From Kiritimatiellia bacterium (GTDB taxonomy: Bacteria; Verrucomicrobiota; Kiritimatiellia; UBA8416; YA12-FULL-48-11): a DNA stretch of 64,000 nucleotides. Under the pieces are notes generated by a model that made no database searches, was not told the DNA's origin, and saw nothing but the letters and a program-made list of their open reading frames with translations. The position numbers were made by a program, and so were the translations under genes. Location of the stretch: the NCBI GenBank assembly GCA_028716365.1, contig JAQUPZ010000004.1:62001-126000 (forward strand), written 5' to 3'. Shown here piece by piece: positions 19,242-27,102 of the stretch; the first letter of the stretch is position 1, and each line of letters opens with the position of its first letter.

Positions 19242-19312
19242 ATCGAACGATCGCACTCAGAGTTTTTTCAACCCGCTGGGGTTGAAAAATACTCTGCAGT
19301 GCTTGGTTGGCT
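19242..19312 (-). other. attC site 9 (cassette 1 / cassette 2 junction)
   Basis: atcgaac...gttggct; gagttttttcaaccc gct ggggttgaaaaatactc, nearly the same arms as site 7. Confidence 0.92.
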
Positions 19313-19315
19313 TTC

Positions 19316-19597
19316 CTATTTGTCGATTTTTCGGATTTCCGAGATAAACACCTCTGGTGTCGATCCACCATCCAGAAATCGTGAGAGTTTATCTTCAAGT
19401 AATTGCAACTTTGCAAATGCTCGATTGGTCTCACCATCCCGGATGTTGGAATTGATCTCACTAACGATTTGAGCCGTGGGAGCAACCACATCGCTCATGT
19501 ATGCAGTTCGGTCTGACCGTCTGATTTCTCTGCACACGACAGCCGTGACCAGCACGCCGAGCACGAACGCCACTACGATTGTCATAACCCATTTCAT
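19316..19597 (-). CDS. cassette 1: small membrane-anchored hypothetical protein
   Basis: MKWVMTIVVAFVLGVLVTAVVCREIRRSDR N-terminal TM anchor followed by helical region. Confidence 0.72.
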   Translation of the reverse strand: MKWVMTIVVAFVLGVLVTAVVCREIRRSDRTAYMSDVVAPTAQIVSEINSNIRDGETNRAFAKLQLLEDKLSRFLDGGSTPEVFISEIRKIDK

Positions 19598-19606
19598 TTC
19601 TTATGA

Positions 19607-19710
19607 AGCCAACCATTAATTCATTTGACTTTTTTCCGCGATATCATGATATTGGACATGCAAACACGGAAAAAAAGCTGCGTTTTAAATAACCACTTTG
19701 TATAAATGTT
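19607..19710. other. putative attI region with integrase/cassette promoters
   Basis: Core GTTGGCT (minus strand, 19613-19607) at the first cassette boundary, followed by about 97 bp up to the intI start; no ORF on either strand clearly uses it. Confidence 0.75.
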
Positions 19711-20733
19711 ATGGCCGATTTGCCCAGAAATCAAGAGAATTATACCAGAATTGGTGACAAAAACTGGACGCGGAAACCCGGAGAATTGATTCACGAAATA
19801 AAACGTGTTCTGCGCCTGAAACATTACTCCATTCGAACTGAACATTCCTACATCGCCTGGGTTAAACGATTCATAGATTTTAATCAAATGAAACATCCTC
19901 TCGATATGGGGGAACCCGAAGTCGAGGCCTTTCTCTCTCATCTCGCACTGGAGGAACATGTTGCAAGTTCAACTCAGAACCAGGCTTTCAATTCATTGCT
20001 CTTCCTGTATCGAGAAGTATTGAACCGGCCCCTTGAAGGAAGAATAGATTCCGTGCGGGCAAAAAAATCCATCAGGATACCCGTTGTCATGACCCGGGAA
20101 GAAACTGCAAAAGTGCTGGGTCTTATGAAAGGTATACCCCAGATAATGGCCAAACTTCTATATGGCAGTGGACTCAGGCTGATGGAATGTGTTCGTCTGA
20201 GGGTAAAGGACATAGATTTCCAGATGAAGCAGATAACCGTGAGGGCTGGTAAGGGTGACCGGGATCGATATACCACCCTTTCTGAAAATCTTATTCCAGC
20301 GTTGAAAGAACAGATATTCCGGGTACAGATCCTTCATGAAAAGGACGTAGCTGAGGGGTATGGTGCGGTTTACCTGCCCGGCGCCCTGGAAAAGAAATAT
20401 CCTCAAGCCGCCAAAGAGCTGGCATGGCAGTATGTTTTCCCGTCAAGAAAAACTTCAGTTGATCCGCGAAGTGGCGTTACACGGAGACATCATCTTGTAC
20501 CTTCGGTGCTTGAAAAAGCCATTCGCAGGGCGGTAATTGAGGCAGGGATCAACAAGAAAATCAGTTCCCATACATTCAGGCACAGTTTCGCAACACATCT
20601 GCTTCAATCCGGAACTGACATCCGGACAATTCAGGGCCTGCTGGGGCACAGTAATCTCCAGACAACAATGGTTTATACGCACATCTTGAAACAGGGCGGT
20701 CAGGGAGTGAAAAGTCCGCTGGATAATTTGTGA
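19711..20733 (+). CDS. intI: integron integrase (IntI-type tyrosine recombinase)
   Basis: [62 protein letters not shown]; IntI-specific insertion [34 protein letters not shown]. Confidence 0.95.
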   Translation: MADLPRNQENYTRIGDKNWTRKPGELIHEIKRVLRLKHYSIRTEHSYIAWVKRFIDFNQMKHPLDMGEPEVEAFLSHLALEEHVASSTQNQAFNSLLFLYREVLNRPLEGRIDSVRAKKSIRIPVVMTREETAKVLGLMKGIPQIMAKLLYGSGLRLMECVRLRVKDIDFQMKQITVRAGKGDRDRYTTLSENLIPALKEQIFRVQILHEKDVAEGYGAVYLPGALEKKYPQAAKELAWQYVFPSRKTSVDPRSGVTRRHHLVPSVLEKAIRRAVIEAGINKKISSHTFRHSFATHLLQSGTDIRTIQGLLGHSNLQTTMVYTHILKQGGQGVKSPLDNL

Positions 20734-20747
20734 GGGTAAGAGAGGAA

Positions 20748-20813
20748 GACGATTAGGATCAGGATTACGATCACGATTAAGATTAAGATGAGGATTAAGA
20801 CTAAGATTGAGAT
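20748..20813. repeat. degenerate hexamer-periodic GATTAN/GATCAN tract
   Basis: gacgattaggatcaggattacgatcacgattaagattaagatgaggattaagactaagattgagatg. Confidence 0.75.
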
Positions 20814-23800
20814 GAAGTGGCTGATGAAATTGGCAGGGTTTATTTTCGCTTTTGTTGGCGTGGCAATGAACCTGATGGCTGTGGACTGGCCGATGTGGCG
20901 GTATGATGCCCGTCACAGTGCGGTGCCGCCGGAGAAATTGCCCGACAAACTTCATCTGCAATGGGTGCGGGAATTGCCGACACCGATACCGGCGTGGCCT
21001 CTGCAATCAAGTGATCAGGGTGATAAACTACAGTTCGATTTTTCCTATGAGCCTGTAGCAATGGGGAAGATGTTGTTTGTTCCGTCCATGCGGGATGACA
21101 GCCTCAGAGCGTATGATGCGGAAACCGGCGAGGAGAAATGGTGTTTTTATGCGGATGGTCCTTTCCGACTGGCACCGCTGGCATGGAAAGACAGGATTTA
21201 TGCCGGATCGGATGACGGCTATTTGTATTGCCTGGATGCAAAGAAAGGCACGTTACTGTGGAAATTCCAGGGCGCTCCGTCGGACAAGAAAGTGTGGGGG
21301 AATAAACGCCTGATATCAATGTGGCCTGTGCGCGGTGCTCCTGTTGCACAGGATGGGGTATTGTACTTTTCTGCAGGCATATGGCCGTTCATGGGGATAT
21401 TCATCTATGCAGTGGAAATGAACACTGGCCAGGCAATATGGTGTAATAGCAGTAGTGGTTCGGTTTATACCAATCAACCGCATAAAACTCCGTCATTTGC
21501 CGGTATCGCACCACAGGGATACATGACAATTGCACCATCGATGCTTCTTGTGACAGGCGGACGATCGATGCCAGGTGCTTACGACCTCAAGAGCGGCAGA
21601 TTACTTTATCTCGATCTGGCAAACCGTACTTTTGGTAAGCGCCAGGGAGGATATGGAGTGGCAGTCCAGAAGGATTGGTATTTCAACGGAGGGATAATGT
21701 ATCGAATTTCCAATGGTGTACCTGTAACCAGGGTATCAGCAAACATTTTGATTGGCGACAATACGGCAATTGGAGTGGATTCCGTAACACGCAAACTGAC
21801 AGCTTGGACAACCCGTCCTGAAGAACAGAAACTTAAAATCAGCGATATAAAAAATAAACTGAAGTTCTGGAATAAATATACATTGCCCAAACTCTGGGAA
21901 GCTGGCCCATTGGGCGTAAGTAATGTCCTGATTTGCGCGGGTAATCGTTTATATGGATATGGTCAGGCAAATACCATTATGGCCATTGATTTACCCAAAG
22001 ATAATCAACCGGCCCACGTGTCGTGGGAGGGGAAAGTTGAAGGACGTATCTGGAACATGCTCGCGGCAAATGGACGTTTGTTTGTTGTGACAATGGAAGG
22101 GCGTTTATATTGTTTTGCGGGACCTGAGTTGGCGGAACCTGTACGTTACAGCTTGAATAAACCAGATGAACCTGTTGTCAGCGACTGGAACCAAAAGGCT
22201 GAAAATATTCTTAATCAGGCAGGCATTCGAGATGGTATTTGTTGTATATGGGGGGCAGGGACAGGAAATCTGGCCGAGTCTTTACTGCGGAAAAGTAATC
22301 TAAAGCTTGTCATCATTGATCCGGACGCCAACAAGGTGGCATCACTGCGAAAACGTTTTGATGCGATGGGTTTATATGGCGCTCGCGTAGCCATACATGC
22401 GGGCGATCCCATGACTTTTCCTCTACCGCCGTATTTCGCCAGTTTGATTGTGTCGGAGGATTGGAGCAGGATGGGGATCGATAAAGGCCCGCAATTTCTT
22501 AAACGCCTGTTTTATCCCCTCAGACCATATGGAGGTGTTGCCTGTCTACCTCCGGAATATCAAAACAAGTTGCAGACGTGGATAAAGGAAGCAAAATTGG
22601 AGAATGCTGAAATAAAACAGAATGGCGATTTTACAATGCTGGTTCGTGCCGGAGCATTACCGGGTTCTGCTGATTGGACGCATCAATATGCCGATATCGG
22701 CAATACCGTATGTTCAAAGGACAGTATTGTGGAAGCGCCGCTCGGGCTCCTGTGGTTCGATGGCGGACCTTCCAATGAAAAAGTTTTGCCGCGACATGGG
22801 CATGGACCACGTCCACTGGTTCTTGATGGGCGCTTGTTTATTGAAGGAACAAATACCTTGAGTGCCCGGGATGTTTATACCGGACGGGAACTGTGGTGCC
22901 GTGAATTGTCGTGGATTGGGAAATCGTTTGATAACACTCAGCATCAAGCAGGTGCGAATTCTCTGGGCAGTAACTACGCGGTCACCCGGGATGGCGTTTA
23001 TGTTGCTTATGGGAGGGTAGGGTTACGACTAGATCCTGCGACAGGGGAAAAGCTGGCGGAATTCCGGCTTCCGCGCATGAACGGTATTGAGGGTGATCCT
23101 TCGTGGGGATATATAGGGATTTGGGAAGATTTGCTAGTTGCAACGGCAGAACCCCTGATTTCCGGTACTAATAAGGTGGGAGGCATTAACTGGAATGGGA
23201 CTGCGAGTCGTGCGCTGGTGGTTATGGACAGGATGACCGGCAAGCCGGTATGGACCCGTGAATCTGTTTTCGGTTTCCGGCACAATGCCATTGCGGCCGG
23301 GGACGGAAAACTTTTTTGCATTGATCGTCTCGCGGAAAGTGTACTTGCCAAATCAAATCGCAAGCCGTCAAATCCTGATGCAAAACCTGTTTTACAGGCA
23401 TTTAATATTCGAACCGGGCAGGTACTTTGGCAAACACAGATAAACGTCTTTGGTACATGGCTGGGTTATTCAGAAAAATATGATGTGCTGATTCAGTCCG
23501 GCAGGCCATCGAGTGATATGCTCAAAGATGAACCAAAAGACCGCATTATTGCATATCGAGGGAAGAACGGTAAAGTTCTCTGGGAAAAAACAAAGATGAG
23601 ATATTTAGGACCACTGGTACTTCATGATAATCAGATCATTCCGTCTGCGCCATCTGGTGGTATTACATCAAACCGTTCCTCGTCGGCCATGATGGATTTA
23701 CTAACCGGTAATCATGTCACGAGAAAACATCCACTGACTGGAAAAGATATTCCCTGGACATATGCCAGGGCGTATGGATGTGGTGCGGCACTCGCCGGCG

Positions 23801-24576
23801 AGAAAATCCTGACATTTCGATCCGGTTCAGCGGCGTATTGTGATCTGATAAGGGGCGGAGGTACAACCAGTCTTGGCGGTTTTAAAGCCGGTTGTACCGA
23901 AAATCTTATCCCGGCCAATGGTGTATTGAATGCGCCAGACTATACACGTACGTGCAGTTGCGCCTATCAGAATCAAGTTTCTCTGGCTTTGATTACCATG
24001 CCGGATGTGGAAGAATGGACAAGTAATACATTGACACCATCTATCGGGATTATCAAACGGGTCGGTATTAACCTGGGTGCACCGGGGGACCGAAGTGCAA
24101 ATAATGGAACGTTATGGCTCGATTTTCCAAGTGTAGGAGGACCGTCTCCGGTTATTCCTGTAACAATCGTACCGGCGAAACCGGAATGGTTTTGTATCCA
24201 TTCATCCCTGATTAATGATGATGGGCAGGATAATCGATGGATAGTCGCGTCGGGCGCCAGGGGTATTACTTCTATCGGCCTCACCTTGATTCCTGAAAAC
24301 AAAGCTGGAAAGGAATTAATATATACTGTTCGTTTGTATTTCAGCGAACCGGACATGGTGGCGGCACACCAACGCGTTTTTGCGGTATGGATACAGGGGC
24401 AGGAGATGTTACCACGGGTGGATATCGTAAAAGAGGCGGAAGGAATTCGACATGCATTGGTCAAGGAATTCAAAGGGATAAAAGTCAGCAATCAGCTCAA
24501 GGTCGAATTACGTCCATTAACCTCAACCAGGTTTCCACCTCTGCTTTGCGGCGTTGAAGTGTCCCTGGAAGAATAG
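20812..24576 (+). CDS. PQQ-like beta-propeller protein with internal SAM-methyltransferase-like domain, secreted
   Basis: Start trimmed to MKWLMKLAGFIFAFVGVAMN; PQQ-type repeats (LRAYDAETGEEKWCFYADGPFRLAPLAWKDRIYAGSDDGYLYCLDAKKGTLLWKF) with insertion GICCIWGAGTGNLAESLLRKSNLKLVIIDPDANKVASLRKRF. Confidence 0.82.
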   Translation: MKWLMKLAGFIFAFVGVAMNLMAVDWPMWRYDARHSAVPPEKLPDKLHLQWVRELPTPIPAWPLQSSDQGDKLQFDFSYEPVAMGKMLFVPSMRDDSLRAYDAETGEEKWCFYADGPFRLAPLAWKDRIYAGSDDGYLYCLDAKKGTLLWKFQGAPSDKKVWGNKRLISMWPVRGAPVAQDGVLYFSAGIWPFMGIFIYAVEMNTGQAIWCNSSSGSVYTNQPHKTPSFAGIAPQGYMTIAPSMLLVTGGRSMPGAYDLKSGRLLYLDLANRTFGKRQGGYGVAVQKDWYFNGGIMYRISNGVPVTRVSANILIGDNTAIGVDSVTRKLTAWTTRPEEQKLKISDIKNKLKFWNKYTLPKLWEAGPLGVSNVLICAGNRLYGYGQANTIMAIDLPKDNQPAHVSWEGKVEGRIWNMLAANGRLFVVTMEGRLYCFAGPELAEPVRYSLNKPDEPVVSDWNQKAENILNQAGIRDGICCIWGAGTGNLAESLLRKSNLKLVIIDPDANKVASLRKRFDAMGLYGARVAIHAGDPMTFPLPPYFASLIVSEDWSRMGIDKGPQFLKRLFYPLRPYGGVACLPPEYQNKLQTWIKEAKLENAEIKQNGDFTMLVRAGALPGSADWTHQYADIGNTVCSKDSIVEAPLGLLWFDGGPSNEKVLPRHGHGPRPLVLDGRLFIEGTNTLSARDVYTGRELWCRELSWIGKSFDNTQHQAGANSLGSNYAVTRDGVYVAYGRVGLRLDPATGEKLAEFRLPRMNGIEGDPSWGYIGIWEDLLVATAEPLISGTNKVGGINWNGTASRALVVMDRMTGKPVWTRESVFGFRHNAIAAGDGKLFCIDRLAESVLAKSNRKPSNPDAKPVLQAFNIRTGQVLWQTQINVFGTWLGYSEKYDVLIQSGRPSSDMLKDEPKDRIIAYRGKNGKVLWEKTKMRYLGPLVLHDNQIIPSAPSGGITSNRSSSAMMDLLTGNHVTRKHPLTGKDIPWTYARAYGCGAALAGEKILTFRSGSAAYCDLIRGGGTTSLGGFKAGCTENLIPANGVLNAPDYTRTCSCAYQNQVSLALITMPDVEEWTSNTLTPSIGIIKRVGINLGAPGDRSANNGTLWLDFPSVGGPSPVIPVTIVPAKPEWFCIHSSLINDDGQDNRWIVASGARGITSIGLTLIPENKAGKELIYTVRLYFSEPDMVAAHQRVFAVWIQGQEMLPRVDIVKEAEGIRHALVKEFKGIKVSNQLKVELRPLTSTRFPPLLCGVEVSLEE

Positions 24577-24726
24577 ATACAATCCCAGCTTTGAACGGAC
24601 ACTTACACGAAACGTTTTAAAAAAATATGTTATTGATATTATTATTCCCTTTTCAAAAGACGAGCGAAGGATTAAACATGTATTTGGATGGTAAATGTCA
24701 TTGATCGCTTCAACCAGGGGTTCAGA

Positions 24727-25404
24727 ATGAAATCGTCGTCTCAAAATTTGCAATCAGCATGGAAACTATTGGGGTGGCTGCTGGCGTATGCAGTGGCAAT
24801 GGGTTTATTGGAGGCTATTTGTGTAATATACTTGCGACGTTTAGTTATGCCGGAGGGTATGAACGCGCAGCAGATCGGCGCGCCATTAGCACGATGGCCC
24901 ATCGAAATTATTCGCGAAGCATGTACACTGGTAATGCTGGTGGCTGTATCATGGCTGTCCGGATCCAACTGGCGGTCGCGCCTGGCCTGTTTCTTCTTCA
25001 TGTTCGGAGTGTGGGATATTCTTTACTATGCAGGTTTGAAATGGCTGGGGAATTGGCCGTCATCCTGGCTCGAATGGGATTGCCTGTTCCTGATTCCCAA
25101 ACCATGGTATGGACCGGTACTGGCTCCGGTATTGATCAGCCTGTACTTCATGTTTGCCTGTACAGTGGTGTTAATATATGAACAACGTCCTTTACCTTTA
25201 CGGATGACACCATTGGTTATTGTTCTGCAGGTAGCCGCGTTTGTTGTGTGGTACTGGTCTTTTGTGAAAGATGCCAATCATATAGCAAAACATGGTTATG
25301 CAGATATACATTACTCGTGGATGTTATTTATTGCGGGTTTGGTATGCGGCCTGACAAGCCTCTGGTTGGCAATGCAAGTGGATAAGAAACAACAGGTCGC
25401 TTGA
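24727..25404 (+). CDS. multi-pass membrane protein, hypothetical
   Basis: Several hydrophobic helices (LLGWLLAYAVAMGLLEAICVIYL, ACTLVMLVAVSWLSG, FFMFGVWDILYYAG ...). Confidence 0.65.
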   Translation: MKSSSQNLQSAWKLLGWLLAYAVAMGLLEAICVIYLRRLVMPEGMNAQQIGAPLARWPIEIIREACTLVMLVAVSWLSGSNWRSRLACFFFMFGVWDILYYAGLKWLGNWPSSWLEWDCLFLIPKPWYGPVLAPVLISLYFMFACTVVLIYEQRPLPLRMTPLVIVLQVAAFVVWYWSFVKDANHIAKHGYADIHYSWMLFIAGLVCGLTSLWLAMQVDKKQQVA

Positions 25405-25726
25405 TCCCCATATTCTGCAATAATGGTCCGGTCGGAAAATGACACTTAATATTTCGACATTCAAAATGGCTGTATTTTGCCGCTTTTAATAGAGAATTTT
25501 GGTCAATTTAGTTCATATCCTTTCATAATTTTCAACATTTTCCACCAATTAAATCGATAATAGAAATAAAGCAATATTATTATTGATTATTGCGCAGTTA
25601 TTGAATAGATTAGCTTCGTAATCGGAAATAATAAACTCTCTCGTTAAAGGCCAAGATAAGTACTCGGAAAATTTTCAGAACAAGAAGTCGTATCATGAAT
25701 CAGAAGAACCATAAACAGGAGTCGGA

Positions 25727-27088
25727 ATGAATGTGAAAATGACTCGTCGACATTTTATTGGAACAGCCGCAGTAGCCGGTGCAGGCATGAATTTGCATTT
25801 TTCGAGTGTTGCAAACGCGGCTGAGTGTGGATCCACAGTATCAGCCACTGCAAAGCCTGTTTTGCTGGGAGGGAAGCCTGTACGAACGAAAGGTTTTCAA
25901 TCATGGCCGGTGGTTTCCGAGCATGATGAAACTTCAATTCAGGAAGTTGTTCATAGTGGCCGCTGGTATCGCGGCAAATCGGTAGAGGAATTTGAAGAAG
26001 CCTATGCCAAATTGAACGATGCAAAATACTGCCTGGCCACCTCCAGTGGTACCAGTGCTTTGTATGCGTCGCTGGGTGGCCTTGGGGTGGGCCCTGGTGA
26101 CGAAGTGATTGTACCGCCTTATACATTTGTGGCCACGGTCAATGTGGTTCTTCTTAACTATGCCATGCCGGTTTTTGTTGATTCGGACAGGGAGACATTC
26201 CTCATGGATCCGAAGAAACTGGAATCGGCAATTACCCCTCGTACTGCTGCGATAATTCCCGTCCACATAGGCGGGGCCGCGGCCGACATGGATAACATTC
26301 TTGCAATTGCCAAGAAACACAATGTGCCAGTGATCGAAGATGCCTGCCAGGCCCATTTAGGACAGTGGCGGGAACGCAATCTGGGAACATTAGGTACGAC
26401 TGGCTGTTTTAGTTTCCAAATCAGCAAGAACCTCGGTTCCGGTGAAGGTGGCGCTGTGTTAACAAACGACGAATCTATGGCTAACAAATGTTTCGCTTTT
26501 CATAACAACTGTCGTAAGCGAAAAACAGCCAGTTACAATTTTACATACGAAGGCGGGCGGGCTACTAATATCCGTATGACTGAATTTCAAGGTGCTTTGC
26601 TGCTAAGTCAAATGCGAGGATTAGAGCAAAGAGCTAAAACTCGTCATGAGAATGGCAAGTATTTAACGGGCATGCTTCGTGAGATCCCAGGCATTGTCCC
26701 GGCACGGATGTATGATGGCTGCACACGGAATGCGTATCATCTCTACATGTTCCGATATCAACCGGAGAAGTTTTCCAACTTGCCAAGGCAGAAATTCATG
26801 AAGGCGTTAAGCGCTGAAGGAATTCCATGTTCCGGCGGTTATGGACCGTTGAACAAGGCATCATTTATCAAGAATGCTCTAAATGCCCGTCCATACGTAA
26901 AGGTCTATGGCAAAGATACCATAGCGAAGTGGGATGATGACAACCGCTGTCCGGAGAATGATAAACTCTGCGAGGAGGCAGTATGGTTTACACAAAACAT
27001 GCTTCTTGGCCCGCGGAGTGACATGGACGAAATCGCTGAGGCAGTTCGTAAGATCAAAAAACATGCAGAGATACTGGTAAAAAGTTAA
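25727..27088 (+). CDS. DegT/DnrJ/EryC1/StrS-type aminotransferase with Tat signal
   Basis: TRRHFIGTAAVAGAGMNLHFSSVANA signal; CLATSSGTSALYASLGGLGVGPGDEVIVPPYTFVATVN; SFQISKNLGSGEGG. Confidence 0.88.
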   Translation: MNVKMTRRHFIGTAAVAGAGMNLHFSSVANAAECGSTVSATAKPVLLGGKPVRTKGFQSWPVVSEHDETSIQEVVHSGRWYRGKSVEEFEEAYAKLNDAKYCLATSSGTSALYASLGGLGVGPGDEVIVPPYTFVATVNVVLLNYAMPVFVDSDRETFLMDPKKLESAITPRTAAIIPVHIGGAAADMDNILAIAKKHNVPVIEDACQAHLGQWRERNLGTLGTTGCFSFQISKNLGSGEGGAVLTNDESMANKCFAFHNNCRKRKTASYNFTYEGGRATNIRMTEFQGALLLSQMRGLEQRAKTRHENGKYLTGMLREIPGIVPARMYDGCTRNAYHLYMFRYQPEKFSNLPRQKFMKALSAEGIPCSGGYGPLNKASFIKNALNARPYVKVYGKDTIAKWDDDNRCPENDKLCEEAVWFTQNMLLGPRSDMDEIAEAVRKIKKHAEILVKS

Positions 27089-27102
27089 GGAGATCAGAAC
27101 AA

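Larger units (their letters stand above)
13131..20733. mobile_element. chromosomal integron: intI (+) divergent from a minus-strand array of about 11 gene cassettes
   Basis: IntI-type integrase, nine attC-like palindromes in register with single-ORF units all on the minus strand, core/inverse-core complementarity in nine consecutive cassettes. Confidence 0.92.

Noticed and set aside
13155-19312. Regularly spaced palindromic repeats as a CRISPR array
   Set aside because: Spacing is 0.4-1 kb, each unit holds an ORF, repeats are variable imperfect palindromes, and no cas genes are present.
19711-20733. XerC/XerD or phage integrase interpretation
   Set aside because: The IntI-specific insertion ([13 protein letters not shown]) and the adjacent attC array fit an integron integrase better; no phage genes nearby.
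20455-21006. Minus-strand ORF with HLNLNRDRNPDPN repeat
   Set aside because: Low-complexity translation of the GATTAN tract, antisense to intI and the PQQ gene.
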